64,000 bases of DNA from Saprospiraceae bacterium (GCA_025055285.1 JANWXM010000012.1:1-64000), one strand, 5' to 3'. Shown: positions 1-8,750, counted from the stretch's first letter. Program-made: numbers and translations. The notes: a model not told the origin generated them from the sequence alone.

Positions 1-493
1 TGGGCTCAGAGAGCTGGCGGAGGCCATGAGCCGACCTCGCGCAAGCGAGACAGACAGAAGGCTGTTTCTCTCAGGGGGGTGTCGTTCCGTGAGGCAGGCA
101 CATCTCGCATGCTGCAACCGCCCGATTCATCGGGTGGATGGGCGCGAGGCTCCCTCTCCCACATCTGTCCTTCTGACGAACATCCCATCTACTACACTTG
201 ATAGCAGATGTGCCATGGGTGCCCAGAAACTGGAGTTTCCGGCTACGGGCCGCCCAGATGAAAGGTAGTGGGGGACACGCCATGCCCTCTGATAACTCAG
301 AGGGTTACGGGAGGATAGATGGGTAGGAAGGGAGTTTCCGCGGGCGCATTTGCTGGGCGGCTCGAGATGGCGCCTCCTGCGGTGCAGACAGCTTCTCTAC
401 AGCCCTCTGCGGTTTTAAATAAAAAAACTTAACCGCCGAGGATGCGGCGCCGAGGGCCGCTGAGGGAGAGAAATCGCTGCGCTTCTCCGTTTT
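1..493 (+). ncRNA. Candidate structured non-coding RNA, family unassigned
   Basis: No convincing reading frame lies here, but the segment is dense in helices. Seen on the plus strand: a hairpin at 3-32; CTCGC-GCAA-GCGAG at 36-49 with a GNRA tetraloop; an 8-bp hairpin at 118-137 with a G-U pair (120/135); an 8-bp hairpin at 285-304 closed by a UAAC tetraloop; an 11-bp long-range helix pairing 247-257 with 353-363 (one G-U, 248/362); a 9-bp helix pairing 97-105 with 206-214; and GCGGC/GCCGC at 444-460. The tetraloop types and the G-U pairs make sense only on the plus strand. A weak hairpin at 466-488 followed by TTTT could be the 3' end. The 5' end may lie outside the window. I looked for the conserved cores of RNase P, tmRNA and SRP RNA and did not find them. 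The existence of structure is fairly clear; its identity is unknown. Confidence 0.4.
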
Positions 494-678
494 GCTAAAA
501 AAAGTTGACACTTTCCTACCGTCATCGACTAAGCGAAGTATGTACAGGGAGTCAACACTTAGAAACCTCTGCCCTAATCCTTTTCGTTTCATCTTCCTGC
601 TGGAGAATTGATTCCTCCGCCCCCTCAAAAGACCTTTTGCCCCGCTTCCTAGAGCAGCTAGATGAAAACCATCGCTCC

Positions 679-717
679 AAACCGCCTCAGACGCCCCCGC
701 CCGTCTGGGCGGTTTTT
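679..717 (+). terminator. Rho-independent terminator, probably bidirectional
   Basis: AAACCGCC (679-686) pairs with GGCGGTTT (708-715), and inside it AGACG (689-693) pairs with CGTCT (702-706), giving a 13-bp interrupted stem and an 8-nt loop followed by five T on the plus strand. It lies just beyond the 3' end of the minus-strand reductase gene. It could therefore end that transcript, or end a plus-strand transcript coming from the structured segment at the left edge. Confidence 0.6.
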
Positions 718-736
718 GAGGGTGCGTTGCCAGGGC

Positions 737-1843
737 TTACATGTCGTAAGTGATCTCCACTTCTTCTGTTTCGGGATGGGCCTGACAAGTTAGGCAGTAG
801 CCTGCTTTGATTTCTTCCTCGTCTAAGGCATAGCAAGTGTCCATGCGCACGCGGCCTTTGAGCACTTTGGCCATGCAGGTGGAGCAGGCGCCGGCAGTAC
901 AGGAGTAAGGGACGTCGTACTTTTCCCGAATTAGCACATCCAAAATAGTGGCATTCGGGGGCACTGTGGTTTCAATGCGTACGCGGTTGAGGTGCACGAT
1001 GAGGCGCGCACCTCCATTTGCCGACGCTTCGGCCCCCTCGCTTGGTGTGGAAGTTGCATTAATAAATAGCTCTGTATGGATTTGCTTGCTTTTGACGCCG
1101 CGCTTAAGCAGCGCTGTTTTTACGACTTCGGCCATATTGCCCGGCCCGCAGATGAAGTACTCACAGTGGGCGGCAGGCGTGTGAGGCGGATTTTCTTCTA
1201 GAAAAGCTTCAACTACGGAACCCGTAATGCGGCCGGTGCGGCCGTTCCAGTTTGTCGTATAGCGTTTAAAGAGGCCTATAAAATTCCCAGACTCTACTTT
1301 TTTGGGTCGGCTTAAGATGTGCTCTACATGTAGTTGGCCAGCATACTGTTGGCTAAGGCGCTCCAATTCGTCGCGGAAGATAATGTTCTCCTCGTTGCGG
1401 CTGCCATAAAGTAGGAAAATAGTACTCATGGGCTCAGCCTCCAAAACTGTCTTTAGGATGGACATTAGCGGCGTAATACCGCTTCCCGCGCCGAAAAGGT
1501 AAAAGGTGCGTCGTTTGTCGGGGTCGAACTTCACGGTAAAGCGTCCGTCTGGCGGTGCTACCTCCAGCGTGTCGCCTTCTTTTAATGTATCGTGCAAGAA
1601 GGTAGACATACGACCTCCTGCCAATTTTTTCACCGTGATTGCCAAGCGTTTTTCTAAAGGGCTAGAAGACATAGAGTAGGCGCGACGTACTTCCTGCCCG
1701 TCGAGGCTGTGGCGCACGGTAATGTACTGGCCCGCCTGGTAGGTAAACAAATCGCTTAATTTGTCAGGAATATGAAACTCGATGGTACGCGTGTCGGGTG
1801 TTTCAGGCTGGATGCGCAAGACTTTGAGAGGATAGAACTGCAT
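737..1843 (-). CDS. PaaE-like 2Fe-2S ferredoxin/FAD-dependent oxidoreductase
   Basis: A 368-residue cytoplasmic flavin/iron-sulfur reductase that would pass electrons from NAD(P)H through FAD to a 2Fe-2S centre. The N-terminal FAD domain carries RRAYSMSS (53-60), and the nucleotide-binding domain carries GAGSGITPLMS (118-128) and CGPGNM (232-237). A plant-type ferredoxin domain at the C-terminus has C315-X4-C320-X2-C323 and a distal Cys in CLTC (350-353). This order matches PaaE, the reductase of phenylacetyl-CoA epoxidase, and related ferredoxin-NADP reductases. No paaABCD or other ring-degradation gene is nearby, so the electron acceptor is unknown. The gene stands alone on the minus strand and starts at an ATG. 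Confidence 0.85.
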   Translation of the reverse strand: MQFYPLKVLRIQPETPDTRTIEFHIPDKLSDLFTYQAGQYITVRHSLDGQEVRRAYSMSSSPLEKRLAITVKKLAGGRMSTFLHDTLKEGDTLEVAPPDGRFTVKFDPDKRRTFYLFGAGSGITPLMSILKTVLEAEPMSTIFLLYGSRNEENIIFRDELERLSQQYAGQLHVEHILSRPKKVESGNFIGLFKRYTTNWNGRTGRITGSVVEAFLEENPPHTPAAHCEYFICGPGNMAEVVKTALLKRGVKSKQIHTELFINATSTPSEGAEASANGGARLIVHLNRVRIETTVPPNATILDVLIREKYDVPYSCTAGACSTCMAKVLKGRVRMDTCYALDEEEIKAGYCLTCQAHPETEEVEITYDM

Positions 1844-1914
1844 GGCGTTGGGTAGAAGTTAAGGCGTAGCGTGTGAAATAGTCAGGCGATTGTCGCCTCA
1901 TAAACTATCGGCGT

Positions 1915-4455
1915 TCAATCTGGTTCAAAGCCGAGCACGATGTTGAATCGAGCAAACTCTGTCCACTTGGCGCCGCGAGCAATGAGGTCAGGCTTGTCGA
2001 AGCCAAAGCCGTAGTCGAAGCCCAGCGTACCGAACATAGGCAGGAAGACGCGCAGCCCTACGCCAGCAGACCGCCTAAGATCGAAGGGATTGAATTCGCG
2101 TGCATTGGCCCAGGCATTGCCACCCTGCAAGAAGGAGGTGACGAAAATCGTGCTCTGGGGGTTAAGCGAGACGGGATAGCGCACTTCTAAGGTAAATTTG
2201 CTAAAGACCCCCGCACCGCCTGGGAACGGTTGCATGATGTCTTCTACACTGTAGCCGCGCATACTGACAATACTGCGGCCAAACAGACCGAAGTTTTGGT
2301 TGTTAAGGCCGTCGCCACCTAAGTCGAAACGCTCAAAGGGACTAAGACCTGTCTTTTTTGACCACCGGCCTAGAATGCCCACCTTAGCTTGCGAACGCAG
2401 GACAAGTTTGCCCACAATAGGTGTATACCACTCGGCATCGAAGCGCCAGCGAATGTATTCTACGTAGCGGTAAATGCGGGTAGGGTCGTCTTGCTGGTAG
2501 AAACTGGCTTCTCGGAACCAAGAATACGGCGGAGTGGCCTGGATGGCTATGGAGAAGAGCGAGCCTCCGCGTGGAAAGATAGGGTCGTTGATGCTGTTGC
2601 GCGCTAGCGTGAGGTTGAGGTTAAAGTTGTTGTATTTCCCATCGCCTAAGATGCGACCGCGCTCGTCGCGGAAGTTTGCCCAATTGATAAGGTCGTAGGT
2701 TTGCACCTCCAGCCCTGCGCGGAAGACAAAGTTGTCGTCTGGAAATTTGAGACGCGTGCCAAAGTTCACAGCTCCGCGCAGGATACCTAAGCGACTGTAG
2801 CTGGAAGTGCCTTCAAAGCCAGAGGCGAAGCGGTTGTAGACGCCAGCTACGGTGAGCGAGTTAGGCTTACGCCCTCCCAACCAAGGCTCGGTGAACGAAA
2901 AGTTGTAGGACTGAAAATTGGGCCCTGACGTTTGCCCACGAAGACTAAGGCGCTGACCATCGCCCTGAGGCAGGGGGTTCCAGGCCTGGCGATTGCGAAC
3001 GTTTCGCAAGGAAAAATTGTTGAAAGTAACACCCAAGGTGCCAATGACACCTCCCAAGCCAAAGGCTGTACGCGGCTGATAACCAGCGCTTAATTCAAGT
3101 TGGTCGGAAGGCTTCTCTTCTAAAGTGTACTCGATGTCTACCGTGCCGCGATCAGGATTAACAGGCGTATTGATGCCTAAATTTTCAGCGTTGAAATAGC
3201 CAAGGTTGACAATTTCGCGCTGCGACCGGATGATGTCAGAGCGGCTGAATTTATCGCCAGGCCGAGTGAAAAGCTCGCGTCGGATGACATGCTCGTGTGT
3301 GCGATCATTGCCCTTGATGACGACGCGGTCGATAGTTGCCTGAGGTCCTTCGAAGATTCGGATTTCAAGGTCAACTGAGTCATTCTCGATGGCCGTTTCA
3401 ATGGGCTCAGCGCGGAAAAACAAATAACCATTGTCTAAATAGAGCGAGGAGATATCGCGCCCATCTTGGCTGAAGCTCAGTCGGTTGTTGAGCAGTTCTT
3501 GATTGTATATGTCTCCTTTAGATATGCCAAGTACTTGTTGGAGCGCGCGCGTCTCGTAAATAGTATTTCCCTTCCACGTGATGTTGCGGAAGTAGTATCG
3601 CCGACCTTCATTGATCGTTAGTTCGAGTACTAAGTCGCCTTTTGGCGTGCGCCAAATGGAATCGCGTACTACACGGGCGTCGCGGTAGCCAAGAGTGTGA
3701 TAATAGGCTTCAATAGCGCGTTTGTCCTCTTCGTAGTCCTTCTCAACGAGTTTAGACTTTTTAAAAATGCGGCTCTTTCGCGCCGTGTTTTTCATTTTTC
3801 GGCGCAGCTTTTGAACTTTAACTTGTTTTACGCCGACGAAGCGAATATCCTGGATTTTAACGCGTTTACCGGGATTAATGATTACCTCCATTTTTACGCC
3901 GTTAATAGAGCGCTCGTCAGGCGTAGTTTTAATCCGAACGTTAGCATCGAGGTAGCCTTTATCGGCGTAATAGTTTTTAATGCCGTTAATGATAGACGTG
4001 CGAGCATTGTCAGTCAAGATTGCGCCGCGCTGAAGGTAGCGGTTGATGATGTTGTTAAGGTCCTCGTGCTTGCTTTTGCGCACTCCGGTGAACGAATGGC
4101 GCGTGTAGCGCGGCAACTCTTTGACGATGATTTCTAAGAAGATTTCGTTGCCTTGTTGGCGCTCTTGAACGATTTGCACGTCTGTAAATAAGCGCAAGTT
4201 CCACAGAGACTGTACAGCTCGGGTAATAAGGGGGCCTGGAATACGAACCTGATCTCCTACACGCAGCCCAGATATAGCGATAAGAGCTTGAGCGTCGGTA
4301 TACTGCGCACCGCTGACGCGTATGCCGCCAATTTTATACTCTTGGGCTTTGTCGTAGGGAAAGAGTGGTATTTGCACCGTATCCGTAGAAAGGGCGGATT
4401 GGGCACTTGTATTGTTTAGAATAAGCAAAAATGCACCGAAGATGAACAGTCTCAT
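1915..4455 (-). CDS. bamA: BamA, Omp85-family outer-membrane protein assembly factor
   Basis: An 846-residue outer-membrane protein that inserts beta-barrel proteins into the outer membrane. A signal peptide (MRLFIFGAFLLILNNTSAQ) is followed by tandem POTRA repeats in roughly the first half and a C-terminal 16-strand-type barrel. The barrel holds SMRGYSVED, the counterpart of the conserved VRGF/Y motif of loop 6. The ATG at 4455 is chosen over an upstream TTG because it begins directly at the signal peptide. It lies downstream of the SurA-like and PPIase genes on the same strand, so chaperones and insertase are probably co-transcribed. Length and layout fit Bacteroidota BamA. No other Bam subunit is in view. 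Confidence 0.95.
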   Translation of the reverse strand: MRLFIFGAFLLILNNTSAQSALSTDTVQIPLFPYDKAQEYKIGGIRVSGAQYTDAQALIAISGLRVGDQVRIPGPLITRAVQSLWNLRLFTDVQIVQERQQGNEIFLEIIVKELPRYTRHSFTGVRKSKHEDLNNIINRYLQRGAILTDNARTSIINGIKNYYADKGYLDANVRIKTTPDERSINGVKMEVIINPGKRVKIQDIRFVGVKQVKVQKLRRKMKNTARKSRIFKKSKLVEKDYEEDKRAIEAYYHTLGYRDARVVRDSIWRTPKGDLVLELTINEGRRYYFRNITWKGNTIYETRALQQVLGISKGDIYNQELLNNRLSFSQDGRDISSLYLDNGYLFFRAEPIETAIENDSVDLEIRIFEGPQATIDRVVIKGNDRTHEHVIRRELFTRPGDKFSRSDIIRSQREIVNLGYFNAENLGINTPVNPDRGTVDIEYTLEEKPSDQLELSAGYQPRTAFGLGGVIGTLGVTFNNFSLRNVRNRQAWNPLPQGDGQRLSLRGQTSGPNFQSYNFSFTEPWLGGRKPNSLTVAGVYNRFASGFEGTSSYSRLGILRGAVNFGTRLKFPDDNFVFRAGLEVQTYDLINWANFRDERGRILGDGKYNNFNLNLTLARNSINDPIFPRGGSLFSIAIQATPPYSWFREASFYQQDDPTRIYRYVEYIRWRFDAEWYTPIVGKLVLRSQAKVGILGRWSKKTGLSPFERFDLGGDGLNNQNFGLFGRSIVSMRGYSVEDIMQPFPGGAGVFSKFTLEVRYPVSLNPQSTIFVTSFLQGGNAWANAREFNPFDLRRSAGVGLRVFLPMFGTLGFDYGFGFDKPDLIARGAKWTEFARFNIVLGFEPD

Positions 4456-4531
4456 AGAGAAAGATGCGATCAATATGGATGGACGTGAGACCTTCAGGTG
4501 AGTAGTGCGTGAAGGCGAAAAGTTGGGTTTG

Positions 4532-5920
4532 TTAACGCTGATGCTGTGCTAGGCTGATAATCTCCTGCAGATTAGGACAGTGTTGAAAGATTGGGTCAAT
4601 TGTAACGTGGGTTCTGCGCAGTCGCTTGAGCATCCATTGTTCGATGTAATGGTTTTTCTTTTGCTCAAGGGCAGCGGCCTGAATTTTATTGTAGTCTTGA
4701 CGAAGGTCAGCTTTATGGGGTTTGCTCCGGCTTTCCAGTAAAATAAGCCGGTAATAGCGTGAACCGTCGGGAGCACGGAAGGGCGTGGGTTTTGAAATAT
4801 CGCCCACCTTAAGTTCATCAATTGCAAAGAAGATATTAGTGTCGAGGTCGCCAACTTCGAAGAAGGTATTGCCCGTGCGCGGGTTTGCTACGCGACCATC
4901 GTTGTTGTAACTAGCGGTATTTTTATCGCCGTAAGTTTTTACGGCTTCGCTAAATGTAAGCTTTCCCTCTAAGATGAGGTTTCGTATGGAGTCAAGTTTG
5001 GCTACCGCCTTTTGGAGGTCATCCTCCGTAATTTCTGGCTTAATTAAGATGTGCCGAGCATGAACGAGGTTTCCTCGGCGCTCGATAAGTTGAATTATAT
5101 GAAAGCCAAATTCTGTTTCGACGACGGGACTTACTTGCCCAGGTTCCAGTTTATAAACGGCGGCCTCAAATTCGGGCACAAAACTGCCGCGTTTTTGCCA
5201 GCCTAGATCGCCGCCTTGAGCAGCACTGCCCGGATCGTCGCTGTACCTTTTGGCCAGTTCGGCAAAACTTTCTCCTTTTTCTACAATGCGCCGGCGCAAC
5301 TGTTCTGCTTGAGCCTGTGCGCGAGCTTTTTCTTCAGCGTTCACCGGGGGTTTGTACACTAATTCGCGAATTTCCACTTCAGCATTGAAAAAAGGCAGAG
5401 AGTCGGGCGGTATCTGGTTAAAGAAATCGCGCACCTCCGCAGGTGTAATGGTAATCTTTTTGGTGATTTCCTGCTGCATGCGCTCAGCCAGCATTTGGTT
5501 GCGCATATCTTCACGCATCTGGTCTTTTATCTGGGTGATGGTCTGACCATAGTACTCCTCAATGGCCTTATCGTCTTGGTTAAAGTAAGAGCGCAAGCGC
5601 TCAATGCGTGCATCAAGTTGATTCTCTACTTCTTCGTCTTTAACAAGCACAGAGTCTATTTTGGCCTGATGAACCAGCAGCTTCTGAACTAATAGGTTCT
5701 GCAGGACAACACAAGCGTAATCGGGCCCGAGTTTTGGGTTTTGTTGACGAGCATAGGCAACCTGCTCTTGAACTTCGCTGAGGAGAACAACCTCTCCGCC
5801 TACGGTAGCCGCCACCTTGTCAATGAGAAGATACTTATGCTGACCTCTCGCAGGAAGGGCCAAGAGAAAACAGCAAACGAGTGCCCATACAGAAGACGCA
5901 GAATGGAGAATAGAGTACAT
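4532..5920 (-). CDS. surA: SurA-like periplasmic chaperone/peptidyl-prolyl isomerase
   Basis: A 462-residue periplasmic protein that would escort unfolded outer-membrane proteins to BamA. It has a signal peptide (hydrophobic SSVWALVCCFLLALPARG), an N-terminal SurA chaperone region, and two parvulin-type rotamase domains at roughly 180-283 and 286-398. The first holds FAELAKRYSDDPGSAAQGGDLGW and the second begins VHARHILIK, both typical of parvulins. The start is set at the ATG at 5920 directly before the signal peptide. An in-frame ATG at 6031, only 12 bases after the upstream stop, would add 37 residues before the signal peptide and cannot be excluded. bamA follows 76 bases downstream. Confidence 0.88.
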   Translation of the reverse strand: MYSILHSASSVWALVCCFLLALPARGQHKYLLIDKVAATVGGEVVLLSEVQEQVAYARQQNPKLGPDYACVVLQNLLVQKLLVHQAKIDSVLVKDEEVENQLDARIERLRSYFNQDDKAIEEYYGQTITQIKDQMREDMRNQMLAERMQQEITKKITITPAEVRDFFNQIPPDSLPFFNAEVEIRELVYKPPVNAEEKARAQAQAEQLRRRIVEKGESFAELAKRYSDDPGSAAQGGDLGWQKRGSFVPEFEAAVYKLEPGQVSPVVETEFGFHIIQLIERRGNLVHARHILIKPEITEDDLQKAVAKLDSIRNLILEGKLTFSEAVKTYGDKNTASYNNDGRVANPRTGNTFFEVGDLDTNIFFAIDELKVGDISKPTPFRAPDGSRYYRLILLESRSKPHKADLRQDYNKIQAAALEQKKNHYIEQWMLKRLRRTHVTIDPIFQHCPNLQEIISLAQHQR

Positions 5921-6045
5921 GAAACGCTGATATTTTTCTTGGTCGGTGGGTCGCCCAGATACGGTATGCAGGATGATTGCGCTTGCTTTAGGGTTGTCTG
6001 GCCTAGAACCAATTTTCGTAGGTTCATCCATTTTGACTCTGGTTT

Positions 6046-6900
6046 TTAGTGATTTATCCAGATGTTTTGCCGACGCAATTCCTTTTGATACAAGTCCTCT
6101 TTCCAACGCTCGATGAGATCTTGTTTTCGCTTGTGCAGTAAAATGGCCTTTGCTTGTTCACGCACGTACTCGAAGGGTGCAGTTTGTTTTCCGCGCACTA
6201 CTTCGAGCACGCGGTAGTAGTAACGGAAATCGCCGTCGCTGAGTGCGCCTTCGCGGCGAGGTGCTACATTTTCCGAAGTCAGGGTGCCGCGCGGCAAGAG
6301 AGCTGATATCTCTTCCAGCCGGTGCCATTGTTCGGCATCCAGTAAGGCCTCTTTAGCCCATTGTTTGCACAGGATGCGCAAGCGGTTTTCGTCGGCCGGA
6401 TTCTTACTGTACCACAAGCGATTAAATTCGTTTTGTGGCGCATTAGAGGGAATGACAATCAGCTGACATTTGAGAATCGTGCTTTCTAGTTGAAACTGGT
6501 CTTTGTTGTTCTCGTAAAAGTCCCGCAATTCGCTTTCTGACAGGGTACTGTCTAGTTGTTCGGCGATAATTTGCTCTTCGAAGTTGAAACGCACCAGGCT
6601 GGCGCGGTAATCCCGCACAAGTTTGTCAATGTTTAAATCCTTGGGAATGTTGCGTTCTGCCTCGTACATAAGGAGTTGGTCGCGCACCCAGCGTTGAATG
6701 TAAGCTCGCGTAAGTAAGATGCTGTCGTCAGGAGAGGTTCCCGGAGGCACAATATCTTTCAGTTCTGAGCGGTATAGGCTCTTATTATAGACTTTTGCCA
6801 ACAAGACATCACCTTCCCGAGCATCAGCATCGGATGAATGACAATTGCCAAACCCTATTGCCGCGCATGCGAAAAAAGTCAGACGGAAAAGGCTTGTCAT
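6046..6900 (-). CDS. Lipoprotein peptidyl-prolyl isomerase-like (SurA N-domain type)
   Basis: A 284-residue predicted lipoprotein. The N-terminus has a short signal sequence ending in the lipobox GFGNC (Cys 20). It is followed by a SurA/PpiC-like N-terminal helical domain (RAYIQRWVRDQLLMYEAER) and a divergent C-terminal part that ends in basic helices (ILLHKRKQDLIERWKEDLY). A clear parvulin active-site domain is not visible, so it may act mainly as a holdase. It is first in the cluster that continues with the SurA-like gene and bamA; Bacteroidota often carry such paralogous isomerases in tandem. A TAATTTTG promoter box and a leader hairpin lie upstream. Function is inferred from family resemblance and context. 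Confidence 0.75.
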   Translation of the reverse strand: MTSLFRLTFFACAAIGFGNCHSSDADAREGDVLLAKVYNKSLYRSELKDIVPPGTSPDDSILLTRAYIQRWVRDQLLMYEAERNIPKDLNIDKLVRDYRASLVRFNFEEQIIAEQLDSTLSESELRDFYENNKDQFQLESTILKCQLIVIPSNAPQNEFNRLWYSKNPADENRLRILCKQWAKEALLDAEQWHRLEEISALLPRGTLTSENVAPRREGALSDGDFRYYYRVLEVVRGKQTAPFEYVREQAKAILLHKRKQDLIERWKEDLYQKELRRQNIWINH

Positions 6901-6910
6901 AAGAACACTC

Positions 6911-6938
6911 CTTCCGGGAGGAACAAGATACCCGGAAG
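6911..6938 (-). promoter_or_regulatory. Leader hairpin abutting the ribosome-binding region
   Basis: On the minus strand CTTCCGGG pairs perfectly with CCCGGAAG across a 12-nt loop. The 3' arm merges with the purine-rich stretch GGAAGGAG that lies about 10 bases before the ATG at 6900. Such a hairpin could hide the ribosome-binding site of the chaperone operon. The structure is seen; the regulatory role is inference. Confidence 0.45.
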
Positions 6939-6943
6939 CGCAG

Positions 6944-6951
6944 CAAAATTA
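6944..6951 (-). promoter_or_regulatory. Promoter -7 box TAATTTTG of the PPIase-surA-bamA operon
   Basis: Exact match to the Bacteroidota TAnnTTTG element, 43 bases before the ATG of the lipoprotein isomerase gene. It would produce a short leader that contains the 6911-6938 hairpin. Confidence 0.6.
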
Positions 6952-7003
6952 GCCCGAAACTTGGTAAACGATGCTCCTTTGTTTCGAAAGGGTAAGCGAC
7001 CCC

Positions 7004-7393
7004 CTAATCGCGGTCGAAGCGAAGTTCCTGTACTACGGCGCTACTGCCTATGACTTTTAGATAGACGTATACTCGGTAGGTACCATTTGAAGTAACCAGA
7101 TTGCCTATCGAGTACAAGTCACTCGTGCCTCGGCTAGCGCCTTGATGGACCGGGTTAAAAGCCCGCGGGCGATTTATCTGAAAAAAATTGCGTATTACTT
7201 CTGTTGCTTTCGCTTTTGAGCACGTTTGCTCACTTTCTAGAATGGATAGCTCTACATTGTCGGCTAAATAACGCGCTAGCCCATCGGCCTCCCCAGCGCT
7301 CAACGTACGCGAAACGGCTTCCAGGACAGGATGGTTTTGGGCGACCACTGCGGTCATTGGAGATATGAACAGCACAAAAAGCAGATTTTTCAT
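7004..7393 (-). CDS. DUF4783 domain protein, secreted
   Basis: A 129-residue protein with a signal peptide (MKNLLFVLFISPMTAVVAQ) and a single small NTF2-like alpha/beta domain that matches the DUF4783 pattern known from Bacteroidota: a helix with ARYLADNVELSI, then KAKATEVIRNFF, then GTSDLYSIGNL and a C-terminal YVYLKVIGSSAVVQELRFD strand. The family has no assigned function. NTF2-like folds often bind small ligands or act as accessory domains. It precedes the isomerase-surA-bamA cluster with a gap of about 100 bases that holds that cluster's own promoter, so it is probably a separate unit. Confidence 0.75.
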   Translation of the reverse strand: MKNLLFVLFISPMTAVVAQNHPVLEAVSRTLSAGEADGLARYLADNVELSILESEQTCSKAKATEVIRNFFQINRPRAFNPVHQGASRGTSDLYSIGNLVTSNGTYRVYVYLKVIGSSAVVQELRFDRD

Positions 7394-7558
7394 AGCTGTT
7401 TAAAAATAAGGATAGCGTCGAAATTTGGTGTTTATACGAACGAATGCGATAAAAGAAACTGACAAAGTCGTCTTTTTAGTGTTAACATTCTCTAAAAAAG
7501 ATGCCAAAGTTCTCTAAGTAACTGCGTCTGGCTTATCTTTTCAAGCTTCAGGGCGCGC

Positions 7559-8347
7559 TCAAAGGCTTTTAGTTCGCCCGCCGTCCACGGGTAAGTTGAT
7601 GCCGTTGATATAAGCAGCGGCAGGGCTAGCTAAAAACGCTACAGCGGCAGCTATTTCTTCCGGCTCAGCGAATCGACCCAAAGGAACTTGGCGACGGAAT
7701 TGCTCTGCTACCTCCTCTGCGGAAAGACCTGCCGCATCAGCGCGTTTTTTAATGAGCGCGTACAATCGCTCTGTGCGTGTAAAGCCAGGTAGAACGTTAT
7801 TCACTGTGATTCCCCAAACACCCACCTCGCCAGCTAGCGTTTTCGCCCATGCCGCAACTGCCCATCGCGTAGTATTTGATACACCTAGCTGCTCAATAGG
7901 TTCTTTTACCGAAGTGCTGATGATATTGATAATGCGGCCGTAGCCTGCTGCCCTCATCCCGGGTAACATAGCCTGAACTAGTAGATGATTGCAAATCAGG
8001 TGATTGTGATATGCATGCAAAAAATCACTAGGCTGCGCGTCTAAAATAGGGCCAGCAGGAGGACCGCCTGTATTGTTTACCAAAATGTGGATAGTGCGGT
8101 GCGCTAAAAGAGCCGATACCTTCGCCATCAAATCCTCGCTGTCGTTAAAGTCGGCTACTATGTAACTATGGTGTTGTCCTTGAGACGTATCCAGACGTTG
8201 AAGCGTTTCTTGAAGAGCGCTTTCAGTACGGGATACAAGCGTCACGCTTGCTCCCAAGGCTGCCAGTTCTATGGCTACGGCCCGGCCAATGCCTGCACTA
8301 GAACCTCCGACGAAGGCATTTTTATTCAATAACGACAATTGCATCAT
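7559..8347 (-). CDS. SDR-family protein with altered catalytic motif
   Basis: A 262-residue short-chain dehydrogenase/reductase. The Rossmann motif is GGSSAGIGRA near the N-terminus and NNTGG follows in the middle. The usual YxxxK catalytic pair is replaced by S157 and R161 (sequence SNTTR), while the preceding serine strand (NIISTS) is kept. This resembles the beta-ketoacyl-ACP-reductase-like SDR subgroup (BKR_like) described as lacking a standard tetrad. It may bind NAD(P) without classical catalysis, or use other residues. Two adjacent ATGs (8347, 8344) are likely starts; an upstream one at 8374 would add nine residues. No operon partner: the next gene upstream is a pseudogene. Confidence 0.8.
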   Translation of the reverse strand: MMQLSLLNKNAFVGGSSAGIGRAVAIELAALGASVTLVSRTESALQETLQRLDTSQGQHHSYIVADFNDSEDLMAKVSALLAHRTIHILVNNTGGPPAGPILDAQPSDFLHAYHNHLICNHLLVQAMLPGMRAAGYGRIINIISTSVKEPIEQLGVSNTTRWAVAAWAKTLAGEVGVWGITVNNVLPGFTRTERLYALIKKRADAAGLSAEEVAEQFRRQVPLGRFAEPEEIAAAVAFLASPAAAYINGINLPVDGGRTKSL

Positions 8348-8374
8348 TTTCAGACGACAAATTTGCGGTGGCAA

Positions 8375-8750
8375 AAGAACGAAAGAAATATCTCATGCAC
8401 CTACCGCAGCGCGGTAACTCCAAGTAAATACCTCTGAAAATTGCCCATAAACCTCACAAAAACTGGCCTCTGGCAGATGAAGAGACGACGCTAATGGGTG
8501 TTGAGATTCTCTTCCTGAGATGGCACGCGCCAGTTGATGGGAGACGTTCACTAACACGCCGACGCGCCCGTGCAGCCTGCTTTAGCACGGGATTTTGCCT
8601 GCACTGTCGAAATTGCCCAGCCCCTTTACAAGGGGAAAGTCACCTCCCGCGCAGAATCTCTCCTCGCTTTCGTAGGTCGCTAGAGACAGAAAGCCTCAAA
8701 ACTTTACCTTAAGTGGCCATGTTCGGCCCTTTTCCCATCGTTGCTGGGAT
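8375..8750. other. Intergenic region with two small hairpins
   Basis: No supported gene. Inverted repeats are seen at 8567-8573/8585-8591 (CCCGTGC/GCACGGG) and 8621-8626/8630-8635 (CCCCTT/AAGGGG). Neither is followed by a good T-run in the direction of the flanking minus-strand genes. The segment may be debris associated with the neighbouring pseudogene. Confidence 0.4.

Noticed and set aside
26-283. Short open frames of 60-80 codons on both strands at the left edge
   Set aside because: They overlap each other, lack protein-like patterns and fall on the dense helices of the candidate RNA.
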